In this document: positions 1 through 5,724 of the stretch, in pieces
Numbering within the stretch: position 1 is the first letter of the stretch
Layout of the letters: the number at the start of each line of letters is the position of its first letter
From: Bifidobacterium breve
Lineage (GTDB): Bacteria; Bacteroidota; Bacteroidia; Cytophagales; UBA9547
Reading direction: 5' to 3'
Length of the DNA: 9,899 bases
NCBI GenBank assembly: GCA_943325655.2
Contig: CALPQG020000061.1
Coordinates: 1 to 9,899, forward strand
Notes under the pieces: generated by a model
Told to the model about the DNA's origin: nothing
Seen by the model: the letters and a program-made list of their open reading frames with translations, nothing else
Database searches by the model: none
Made by a program: the position numbers and the translations under genes

Positions 1-179
1 AATGAAATCAAAAAACTCAGGAACATGGTACAGGTGGCAAGCCAGTCAGCATGTTTTATTTTATGTCCTAAAAAAAGCAACATCAAAAAAACAATTACAG
101 GCATAGTCACAACCAACAATGCGGCTATTGTTATTGTCTGAAATGGAAGAGGCTTTATCAGTTCAAGTAATTCTAACAA
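1..179 (-). CDS. nuoL: NADH-quinone oxidoreductase subunit L, N-terminal fragment (runs off the left edge)
   Basis: About 59 codons are visible, read leftwards from a TTG start 4 bp after the nuoK stop. The product begins MLELLELIKPLPFQ, then has a long hydrophobic helix (about residues 14-36), a short basic loop (GHKIKH) and the start of a second helix after ADWLAT. This N-terminal pattern, followed by many more helices, is usual for NuoL, the large antiporter-like proton-pumping subunit of complex I. Assignment rests mainly on position directly after nuoK, since K-L is a nearly invariant gene order, and on the loop preceding DWLAT. No ATG exists near this point, so the TTG start is inferred; an ATT two codons before ACC is a less likely alternative. 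Truncated by the window, not by mutation as far as can be seen. Confidence 0.78.
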   Translation of the reverse strand, partial: MLELLELIKPLPFQTITIAALLVVTMPVIVFLMLLFLGHKIKHADWLATCTMFLSFLIS

Positions 180-183
180 GGTA

Positions 184-489
184 TTAATGTTTCAGTTGGT
201 CAATTTCATCAAGGTTGGCAGTTTTAAATAATCCGTAAACACGAAGAATGATAGCCAATCCAACAGCTGCTTCTGAAGCGGCAACCACAATTACGAACAA
301 AGCGAACATTTGGCCTTGCAACATTTGCGCATCAAACTTACTAAACACTACCAAATTAATATTGGCAGCATTTAACATCAACTCAATACCCATCAACATC
401 ATGATTGCATTGCGCTTCGTAATGACCGCAAAAAGCCCAATACAAAACAACAAAGCACTTATTAACAAATAGTGATGAAGTGTTATCAT
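184..489 (-). CDS. nuoK: NADH-quinone oxidoreductase subunit K
   Basis: Complete 101-residue NuoK (MrpC/Mnh-like), the small three-helix membrane subunit of proton-pumping complex I. The length equals the family norm. Helices lie at about 4-22, 28-49 and 60-85. The two membrane carboxylates needed for proton transfer are present: Glu36 in GIELMLNA (second helix) and Glu73 in ASEAAVGL (third helix), matching E. coli Glu36 and Glu72. It starts at ATG and is followed after 4 bp by nuoL, so the two are translationally close. The odd point is upstream: nuoJ should precede it, but about 690 bp of non-coding DNA and an oppositely oriented desaturase gene are there. nuoK-L must therefore have its own promoter in that gap. 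A TAnnTTTG match (TATTTTTG, 497-504) is only 7 bp from the ATG and would imply an almost leaderless message. Confidence 0.97.
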   Translation of the reverse strand: MITLHHYLLISALLFCIGLFAVITKRNAIMMLMGIELMLNAANINLVVFSKFDAQMLQGQMFALFVIVVAASEAAVGLAIILRVYGLFKTANLDEIDQLKH

Positions 490-804
490 AATTCTTCAAA
501 AATAGAGATTTTTTTTGAAAATAGTTCTAAAATAAAATAAGCTGGGACAGATTACTAAAAAAAACGGTTCTAGATGATTTATGGTGGGTTAATGTCATTG
601 GAGAATATCAAAAGTATCCATCTAAAGGATAGTGTTTTTTATGTTTTTTTAGGGTTCAATAAAAATAGCATGAGCCACAAAATTTATATATAGGATTTTG
701 GGGGCGATTCCCGGGCTATCGGCAAATGTCGTTAAGTGAAGGAATTTTGTTACTTAAAAATCCGTGAAATTCTGCATCATCCGCCAAACCTGTGTGCAAT
801 TTTG

Positions 805-828
805 CCCCGTTTATCAACGGGGTTCTTT
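805..828 (+). terminator. hairpin with weak T-rich tail, possible terminator
   Basis: A perfect 7-bp GC-rich stem, CCCCGTT (805-811) with AACGGGG (816-822) and a TATC loop, followed by TTCTTT. The tail is interrupted by C, so termination would be moderate. No gene ends just before it; if it is functional it would end a non-coding transcript from the region around 690-800. Confidence 0.35.
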
Positions 829-840
829 GTCAAAGCATAC

Positions 841-856
841 TCCCGCAAGTGCGGGA
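841..856. repeat. GC-rich hairpin TCCCGC-AAGT-GCGGGA
   Basis: Perfect 6-bp inverted repeat with a 4-nt loop, GC-rich in an AT-rich intergenic stretch. Its form (short, GC-rich, intergenic, no T-tract) resembles REP-type dispersed hairpins more than a terminator. Only one copy of this exact sequence occurs in the window. Confidence 0.4.
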
Positions 857-933
857 TGGAAGACGCATGAAGCGGATTAGTCGGATAACCGCTAATCTTT
901 TCTTAGGTTAACAAGATTTCGCTTTCGGCACTC

Positions 934-951
934 TCCCGAGAATATCGGGAT
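934..951. repeat. 18-bp hairpin, copy 1 of 2
   Basis: TCCCGAGAATATCGGGAT: stem TCCCGA/TCGGGA around a short A/T-rich loop. The identical 18 bases occur in reverse orientation at 6811-6828, inside the MITE-like element more than 5.8 kb away. An exact 18-bp match between two non-coding regions is unlikely by chance and suggests a dispersed repeat family. Confidence 0.55.
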
Positions 952-1150
952 CAATCAATACAGCAGCATCGGAACTGACCCTATCGAAAAATCACAACTA
1001 TCATCATCTGTTGAATACTTACTCCTAACATTTCATGTAGAACAAAAAACCTCAGCTACATGATTTAAATCAACCAAAACAACTTTTTTAAATAAATATT
1101 CAAGTCAATAAATTCATATAGAAAAAAAGTACTGAAAGATAATATTAAAT

Positions 1151-1171
1151 CCATTTTAAATGGTATATTTG
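1151..1171 (+). promoter_or_regulatory. palindrome next to a TAnnTTTG -7 element, upstream of the desaturase gene
   Basis: TATATTTG (1164-1171) matches the Bacteroidota -7 consensus TAnnTTTG. No good -33 TTG/TTTG is seen at the usual distance. Directly before it is a perfect 13-bp palindrome CCATTT-T-AAATGG (1151-1163), placed where a regulator would compete with RNA polymerase. The leader to the TTG start would be only about 5-8 nt. Operator function is inference. Confidence 0.35.
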
Positions 1172-1182
1172 AGAAAAAAAAC

Positions 1183-2247
1183 TTGAAAGTAAGCTTTAAT
1201 AACAAACCAAATCCTTTCTATCTTACCCTTAAAGAAAAGGCAGACAGGTACTTTAAAGAAAACAATTTAAAACCATCAGGGAATAGCAAAATATATTTTA
1301 AGAGTACTTTTCAAATTTTTACTTTAATTGCAACCTATACGGTATTAGTCTTCTTCACACCAAGTCCGGCAATAGCCATTGCGCTTTGTTGTGTGCTGGG
1401 CGTCAATATGGCGGCCATTGGTTTTAATGTCATGCACGAAGGAGGTCATCAAAGTTTTTCCGATATTTCTTGGATAAACACGATTGGGGCCTACTCCTTA
1501 AACTTATTGGGTGGGACTACCTATTTCTGGAAAATCAAACACAATATCAATCACCACACCTATACCAATATAGAAGGTTTAGATTCAGACATTGACATCC
1601 AACCTTTTATGCGTACCAATGAAGGTCAACCAAGACATCTGTTGCATAAATTTCAACACAGGTATTGGTTTTTCCTTTATGGCATCTCTTATTTCATGTG
1701 GATATTCTGGGATGACTTCACCAAGTATTTCACAGGAAATATCGCCCCAAATTCAGACAGAAGTTTACCATTTCGTGAACATGTTATCTTCTGGACAACC
1801 AAAGCAATCTACATCGCCTTGTATATAGGACTTCCAATTTACATGATTGGCCTATCTCATGCATTGATAGGATTTGCCATTGTGTGTTTTGTTTGCGGAT
1901 TAACCATTGCCTGCGTGTTTCAATTGGCACATTTGGTGGAAGGAGCTACATTTCCAATTCCTAATAATGAAGAAAAAATTGAACAAGAATGGGCAATACA
2001 CCAAATAGAAACCACTGCAAATTTTGGAATCAACAGCAAAATATTACATTGGTTACTTGGAGGATTAAACTTTCAAATTGAACACCATCTTTTTCCAAAA
2101 ATTAGTCATGTGCATTACCCTGAAATTAGTAATTTGGTTAGGGAAACTTGTGCAGAATTTAACCTCACCTATAACTTATACCCAAGTGCTTATGCTGCAT
2201 TTATGGCCCACATGAGACACTTAAAAAGACTAGGAAAACAAGATTAA
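1183..2247 (+). CDS. membrane fatty acid desaturase (acyl-CoA/acyl-lipid type)
   Basis: A 354-residue integral membrane di-iron desaturase (PF00487 type) that would insert a double bond into a fatty acyl chain using O2 and electrons from a ferredoxin or cytochrome. All three histidine boxes are present: HEGGH (85-89), HNINHH (120-125) and QIEHH (298-302), the last with the Gln typical of front-end or delta-6-like enzymes; His250 in QLAH may be a further ligand. Helices are at about 45-60, 62-82, 160-176, 205-222 and 225-248. There is no fused cytochrome b5 domain. The start is TTG; no ATG is available, and the N-terminus KVSFNNKPNPFY is where the family usually begins. It stands alone: nuoK is divergent and a strong terminator follows. 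Regioselectivity and substrate (phospholipid or acyl-CoA) cannot be read from the sequence; a role in membrane fluidity is likely. Confidence 0.93.
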   Translation: MKVSFNNKPNPFYLTLKEKADRYFKENNLKPSGNSKIYFKSTFQIFTLIATYTVLVFFTPSPAIAIALCCVLGVNMAAIGFNVMHEGGHQSFSDISWINTIGAYSLNLLGGTTYFWKIKHNINHHTYTNIEGLDSDIDIQPFMRTNEGQPRHLLHKFQHRYWFFLYGISYFMWIFWDDFTKYFTGNIAPNSDRSLPFREHVIFWTTKAIYIALYIGLPIYMIGLSHALIGFAIVCFVCGLTIACVFQLAHLVEGATFPIPNNEEKIEQEWAIHQIETTANFGINSKILHWLLGGLNFQIEHHLFPKISHVHYPEISNLVRETCAEFNLTYNLYPSAYAAFMAHMRHLKRLGKQD

Positions 2248-2266
2248 TTTCTTCGTTTACCACAAG

Positions 2267-2314
2267 GTCATAAAAAAAGCTTCCCGAACAAAATTGGGAA
2301 GCTTTTTTTATGAC
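2267..2314. terminator. strong bidirectional intrinsic terminator
   Basis: A perfect 19-bp inverted repeat (2267-2285 with 2296-2314) around a 10-nt loop. The GC core is GCTTCCC/GGGAAGC, flanked by seven A on the left and seven T on the right, so it works as a terminator in both directions. It begins 20 bp after the desaturase stop and could also stop transcripts arriving from the minus-strand TSP3 gene. Confidence 0.92.
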
Positions 2315-2563
2315 AAAATACCACCGAACATATCTATATGAAGTAACATGTATGAAGCAGATAGCTAAACCTTATAAATTAAAACAGCCAAACCAAATCA
2401 ATTAGCAAGAGCAGCATAAAAAATAAAGGGTTGATTCACACTTAAAATTCAGACAGATTTAACCCATAAAAATCCACGGAGAAAACACACGTCAATGTGT
2501 AATATTAATTCATTAATTCATTTCTATGTAAAAAAAACAGGCTGATTCTGCGTATCAAAAAAA
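2315..2563. other. AT-rich spacer between convergent genes
   Basis: No gene is seen. A weak candidate terminator for the minus-strand TSP3 gene lies at 2530-2550: a 4-bp stem (CAGG/TCTG, one G-U pair) followed on the minus strand by eight T. Nothing else stands out. Confidence 0.5.
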
Positions 2564-3088
2564 CTATTTCATCTTTTGTTCAGGACAACCTTCCAACCAT
2601 TGAACGCCAATTACATCGGGGCATTTGTCCAATTTATCAGGCACGCCATCTTTGTCAGCATCAGGACAACCGTGAAATTTATACAAGCCATATTGATCTG
2701 GACAATCGTCTTTAATATCCACAATACCATCGTCATCTTTGTCGGGCCAAGGGCATCCTAGATTTTCTTTTGGACCAACTTTATCAGGACAAACATCCTC
2801 CTCATCAGACAAACCATCCTCGTCAGCATCAATCGGACAACCTAATTTGTTTACCTTTTTGTGTAATGGTGAATTGGGGCAATGGTCATTGTTATCTTCT
2901 ACGCCATCTTTGTCAGTATCAACCCCTACAGGTTTGTAGTGGAGTTTTGCTTTGTTTTGTTTATGGGCCATAAATTTCCAATGGCGCATGTGCTTTCTTG
3001 TTTGTTCAGGATTTTGGGAAAATGCAGGCAATGCACTGACAAAAAAAGTCATTAACAATATACCTAAGATGAAATTTCCAATCCTCAT
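2564..3088 (-). CDS. exported thrombospondin type-3 repeat (calcium-binding) protein without an OmpA domain
   Basis: Read from ATG at 3088 it is 174 residues. Residues 1-25 form a signal peptide (MRIGNFILGILLMTFF, cleavage likely after AFS). A basic His/Lys-rich linker follows (about 28-53), then four TSP3-type repeats (56-169), each with a DxDxDG calcium loop (DTDKDG, DADEDG, DKDDDG, DADKDG) and two Cys before Pro. The eight Cys (70, 84, 100, 112, 129, 141, 156, 168) would form disulfides in the periplasm or outside the cell. In Bacteroidota such repeats usually link an outer-membrane barrel to an OmpA peptidoglycan-binding domain; here the protein ends five residues after the last repeat. 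A longer frame reaches 3145, but this start gives a clean signal peptide and a TAnnTTTG match (3110-3117) lies inside the extension. There is no lipobox Cys. Binding partner unknown. Confidence 0.85.
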   Translation of the reverse strand: MRIGNFILGILLMTFFVSALPAFSQNPEQTRKHMRHWKFMAHKQNKAKLHYKPVGVDTDKDGVEDNNDHCPNSPLHKKVNKLGCPIDADEDGLSDEEDVCPDKVGPKENLGCPWPDKDDDGIVDIKDDCPDQYGLYKFHGCPDADKDGVPDKLDKCPDVIGVQWLEGCPEQKMK

Positions 3089-3109
3089 TTTTATAAAATT
3101 ATGCTGGCT

Positions 3110-3117
3110 CAAAATTA
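3110..3117 (-). promoter_or_regulatory. TAnnTTTG -7 element for the TSP3 gene
   Basis: TAATTTTG on the minus strand matches the Bacteroidota -7 consensus, 21 bp before the ATG at 3088. The nearest TTTG upstream is about 25 bp away, longer than the usual -33/-7 spacing, so support is partial. Confidence 0.38.
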
Positions 3118-3203
3118 ATAATTTGTAGCGTTTAATCCCTTGCAAACTGCATTAATTTTCAAACAAAATCCTTTAAAAAGCTATCCTTCTGACCCACAGC
3201 ACC

Positions 3204-3236
3204 AACAAAAAAAACTCCAGCAATAGACTGGAGTTT
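3204..3236 (-). terminator. intrinsic terminator of the fur-STAS-purA unit
   Basis: Read on the minus strand: 9-bp stem AAACTCCAG/CTGGAGTTT (3228-3236 with 3212-3220), 7-nt loop, then a run of T ending at about 3207. It begins 29 bp after the purA stop, as expected of a rho-independent terminator. Confidence 0.88.
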
Positions 3237-3265
3237 CTCATGTATTCAAATGCTTTAAATGATGT

Positions 3266-4567
3266 CTATTGAACTACAATTTCTTGTTTGATCAAGGTTT
3301 GACTTCTATCAGGACCAACAGAAACCAAGTTAATTGGCACGTTCAATGCTGTTTCCAAATAAGCAATGTAATTTTTCAATTCATTTGGCATCGCATCAAA
3401 ATCAGCAACTCCTTCCAAAGAGGTATTCCATCCTTTTAAAGATTTGTATATTGGAATCACTTTTTCTTCTGCGAAGTCATAAGGCAAATGTTCCGTAACT
3501 ACCCCATTTTCCAATTGGTAATGCGTACATACTTTTATTTCTTCAAAAGTATCCAACACATCCGCTTTCATCATTAAAAGTTGAGACACACCATTCAACA
3601 TAATGGCATATTTCAATGCGGGCAAATCAATCCATCCACAACGACGCGGACGACCAGTGGTTGATCCATATTCACGTCCGATATCTCTCATTTTTTGACC
3701 TACTTCATCTTCCAATTCAGAAGGGAAAGGACCACTTCCTACACGCGTTGCATAGGCTTTGAAAATTCCATAAACCTCTCCTACTTTTTGAGGAGAAATC
3801 CCCATTCCGGTACAAGCACCAGCCACCATGGTATTAGAGGACGTCACAAATGGATAAGAACCGAAATCAATGTCTAACAAAGAACCTTGCGCGCCTTCAG
3901 CCAAAACTGTTTTACCTTGCGCAATTTCATGGTTGATAAAATACTCACTGTCAACCAAATTGAAAGTTTTCAAGAAGTCAATGGCTTGAAAAAATACCGC
4001 TTCTAAATCTGTTAAATTAAAAGTTTCGTTGTTGTAATCGTATTTGTAATAATCAAGAATAGCAATGTGCTGGTCAACAAGCGCTTTGTATTTGGCCCTA
4101 AAATTTGGTGAGAGAATATCGCCAACCCTAATCCCAACACGGGCAATTTTATCTTGGTACGTTGGACCAATTCCTTTTAATGTAGAACCAATTTTTGCAG
4201 CGCCTTTAGAATGCTCATAAGCAGCATCAAGCAAACGGTGCGAAGGCAAAATCAATTGTGCTTTTTTGGAAATAAACAAAGATTTTTTAAAATCGATATT
4301 AAATTTAGCCAAGGCATCAATTTCTTTTTTAAAAATTACGGCGTCCAAAACAACTCCGTTTCCAATAACATTTTTAATATCACTGTGAAAAATCCCAGAT
4401 GGAATTTGATGTAATACATGCTTGATGCCATTAAACTCTAGTGTGTGACCAGCGTTTGGTCCTCCTTGAAAACGAACTACTAAATCGTATTTAGGAGCAA
4501 TATAATCTACAATTGTGCCTTTCCCCTCGTCTCCCCATTGCAAACCTAATAAAACATCTACTGCCAT
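3266..4567 (-). CDS. purA: adenylosuccinate synthetase
   Basis: PurA, 433 residues (E. coli 432), catalyses GTP-dependent condensation of IMP and aspartate to adenylosuccinate, the first committed step from IMP to AMP, in the cytosol. The P-loop-like QWGDEGKG is at 10-17 with catalytic Asp13; GGPNAGHT at 35-42 carries catalytic His41. The second family signature GIGPTYQDK is at 132-140, the IMP-site EGAQGSLLDIDFG at 224-236, TTGRPRRCGW at 303-312, and the guanine-binding KAD and GPDR at 334-336 and 418-421. No key residue is missing. It is third in a minus-strand cluster, 21 bp after the STAS gene and with no promoter-like sequence in the gap, so it is probably transcribed with fur. Whether the Fur-type regulator in the same transcript influences purine synthesis is not shown by the sequence. 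Confidence 0.98.
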   Translation of the reverse strand: MAVDVLLGLQWGDEGKGTIVDYIAPKYDLVVRFQGGPNAGHTLEFNGIKHVLHQIPSGIFHSDIKNVIGNGVVLDAVIFKKEIDALAKFNIDFKKSLFISKKAQLILPSHRLLDAAYEHSKGAAKIGSTLKGIGPTYQDKIARVGIRVGDILSPNFRAKYKALVDQHIAILDYYKYDYNNETFNLTDLEAVFFQAIDFLKTFNLVDSEYFINHEIAQGKTVLAEGAQGSLLDIDFGSYPFVTSSNTMVAGACTGMGISPQKVGEVYGIFKAYATRVGSGPFPSELEDEVGQKMRDIGREYGSTTGRPRRCGWIDLPALKYAIMLNGVSQLLMMKADVLDTFEEIKVCTHYQLENGVVTEHLPYDFAEEKVIPIYKSLKGWNTSLEGVADFDAMPNELKNYIAYLETALNVPINLVSVGPDRSQTLIKQEIVVQ

Positions 4568-4588
4568 TCTGGTACTATTTTATTTATT

Positions 4589-4924
4589 TTAGAATAATTT
4601 TAAAGCATCTTCTTTAGTACCTACAATTGTAAATACTGCATTTAATTTTGTGATGGTCAATATTTTCTGAATTTGATCAGAAGGGTTTACCAACACCAAT
4701 GCGCCATTTTTGGATTTATATTTAGTCAGCAAAGTAATTAATACTCCGATGCCTGTACTGTTCATATAACGAATACCAGACAAATCTATCGCTGCATTGA
4801 TAATATTGTCATTCATCTTATCGTTAACGATATCTACTAATTCTATACCGTCTGTTTCACCTAACATGTCACCCTCAATTTTGAGGAATAAAACATTGTT
4901 ATTAATTTCGTGTTGATAATTCAT
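4589..4924 (-). CDS. STAS-domain anti-anti-sigma factor-like protein
   Basis: A 111-residue single STAS domain of SpoIIAA/RsbV type. The signature DLSGIRYMNSTGIGVLI lies at 48-64, with Ser56 at the position phosphorylated in SpoIIAA; the preceding Asp of the classic DSSG motif is Asn55 and the next Ser is Thr57. Such proteins bind and sequester an anti-sigma kinase when unphosphorylated, or serve as scaffolds in partner switching. No anti-sigma kinase or PP2C phosphatase gene is in the window, so the partner is elsewhere or the role is different. It lies 24 bp after fur and 21 bp before purA, clearly in the same transcript. Because the upstream Asp is replaced, phosphorylation control is likely but not certain. 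Confidence 0.9.
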   Translation of the reverse strand: MNYQHEINNNVLFLKIEGDMLGETDGIELVDIVNDKMNDNIINAAIDLSGIRYMNSTGIGVLITLLTKYKSKNGALVLVNPSDQIQKILTITKLNAVFTIVGTKEDALKLF

Positions 4925-4948
4925 TGAAAATATTATTTAAACTTTTAC

Positions 4949-5419
4949 TTAATTGCTTTCTTTTTTGTTTTCACAAGCTTCTTTGGTACAATTCCCATAA
5001 AGAATTAAGGAATGGTGCATTACGTTAAAATGCAGCAATTCACCCACCATTTTTTGTATGTTATAGATGCGGGGATCACAAAACTCCAACACTTTATGAC
5101 AATCCATACAAATCAAATGGTCATGTTGTTTGAAGCCATAAGATTTTTCGTACTGCGCTAAATTTTTCCCAAACTGATGTTTTGTCACCAAGTCACAGTC
5201 CCCCAAAACATCGAGCGTATTGTAAACGGTGGCACGACTTACCCTGTAGTTTTTGTTTTTCATGCTGATATAAAGCGACTCCACATCGAAATGTCCTTCT
5301 CTAGAATAGATTTCTTCCAGAATGGCAAACCTTTCGGGTGTTTTTCTAAGCTCCTTGTTTTCAAGGTATGCCGTAAAAATCTTCTTTACTTCATTAAAAA
5401 CAGACTGGTTTAATGCCAT
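4949..5419 (-). CDS. fur: Fur-family metal-responsive transcriptional regulator
   Basis: A 156-residue Fur-family dimeric DNA-binding repressor. The N-terminal winged helix (about 1-88) includes RKTPERFAILEEI and the recognition helix SRATVYNTLDVL (61-72). The C-terminal dimerisation domain has HDHLIC (99-104). Two Cys pairs, C104/C107 and C144/C149, make the structural zinc site. Candidate regulatory ligands are His43, His99, His101 and Glu112. At the position where PerR has its peroxide-sensing Asp this protein has Glu112, as in Fur, which argues for iron (or another metal) rather than peroxide sensing; this is inferred from motif spacing. It is first in the fur-STAS-purA unit and divergent from the SPFH gene. 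The 5' region contains a TAnnTTTG match and a 14-bp inverted repeat that could mediate autoregulation. The symbol denotes the family; Zur or another paralog cannot be excluded. Confidence 0.92.
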   Translation of the reverse strand: MALNQSVFNEVKKIFTAYLENKELRKTPERFAILEEIYSREGHFDVESLYISMKNKNYRVSRATVYNTLDVLGDCDLVTKHQFGKNLAQYEKSYGFKQHDHLICMDCHKVLEFCDPRIYNIQKMVGELLHFNVMHHSLILYGNCTKEACENKKESN

Positions 5420-5450
5420 TTAATTCTTTATCAATTGACCTTACATTGCA

Positions 5451-5482
5451 TGACATAATTGTCAAACACAAATTCAAATATA
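5451..5482 (-). promoter_or_regulatory. candidate promoter and operator of the fur-STAS-purA unit
   Basis: On the minus strand TATATTTG (5475-5482) matches the -7 consensus TAnnTTTG, about 55 bp before the fur ATG; no clear -33 TTTG is present. About 10 bp downstream, at 5451-5464, is a perfect inverted repeat TGACA-ATTA-TGTCA, in the expected transcript-start region and so a plausible binding site, perhaps for the Fur protein itself. It does not match the E. coli Fur box closely. Confidence 0.33.
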
Positions 5483-5642
5483 ATATAATTTGAGTACACA
5501 TAAGTGATTCAAGCGGATGTTTATTTTAAAATATGCTAAAAAAAGTAAATCGTAGCAGTAAGATGACAAAAACCCCTCTTGTGCTGATTTTTAAGACAAT
5601 TAAAGGTTGCTGTAAAGACTTTCGAGTTAAATAACACTACCG

Positions 5643-5670
5643 TTTGACACTGTTTATACCCATACCCTTG
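5643..5670 (+). promoter_or_regulatory. candidate -33/-7 promoter of the SPFH gene
   Basis: TTTG (5643-5646), a 16-bp spacer, then TACCCTTG (5663-5670), one mismatch from TAnnTTTG. Transcription would start near 5677, giving a leader of about 48 nt to the ATG at 5725. If real, it rules out the upstream TTG start at 5644. Confidence 0.3.
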
Positions 5671-5724
5671 TTTCAGAAAATTATTAATGATACTTTGGTT
5701 GATCAATTTAAAACTAATGTAACA

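Larger units (their letters stand above)
490..1182. other. 693-bp gap without a gene, rich in hairpins
   Basis: No frame on either strand codes for a recognisable protein and no trace of nuoJ is visible. The middle (about 700-955) is much richer in GC than its surroundings and holds a chain of short inverted repeats: CGAT/ATCG around CCCGGG (705-721), TTAAGT/ACTTAA (732-757), CCCCGTT/AACGGGG (805-822), TCCCGC/GCGGGA (841-856), AGCGG/CCGCT with overlapping GATTAG/CTAATC (871-897), and TCCCGA/TCGGGA (934-950). Both ends are plain AT-rich DNA that should hold the divergent promoters of nuoK and the desaturase gene. It could be a degraded mobile element, a cluster of dispersed hairpin repeats or a structured RNA; the sequence alone does not decide. 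Confidence 0.7.
5420..5724. other. divergent control region between fur and the SPFH gene
   Basis: AT-rich, without a supportable gene. It contains the fur-side promoter candidate and 14-bp inverted repeat (5451-5482) and, on the plus strand, the SPFH-side promoter candidate (5643-5670). An in-frame extension of the SPFH gene back to a TTG at 5644 is possible but judged less likely. Nothing else is recognised. Confidence 0.6.

Noticed and set aside
248..472. Plus-strand frame opposite nuoK.
   Set aside because: Antisense shadow of a well-supported gene; the same applies to the plus-strand frames opposite the TSP3 gene, purA, fur, haaO and ilvA, and to the minus-strand frame within the SPFH gene.
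497..504. TATTTTTG on the minus strand as a nuoK promoter.
   Set aside because: It fits TAnnTTTG but lies only 7 bp from the ATG with no -33 element; AT-rich DNA produces such matches by chance. A second match at 609-616 is equally unsupported.
700..900. Possible integron attC site or CRISPR-like array among the hairpins.
   Set aside because: The hairpins differ in sequence and spacing, there are no regular repeats and spacers, no integrase or cas gene is present, and no attC core sites are recognisable.
3089..3145. N-terminal extension of the TSP3 protein to an upstream ATG.
   Set aside because: The extension (QGIKRYKLLILSQHNFIK) would bury the signal peptide and overlaps the candidate promoter at 3110-3117.
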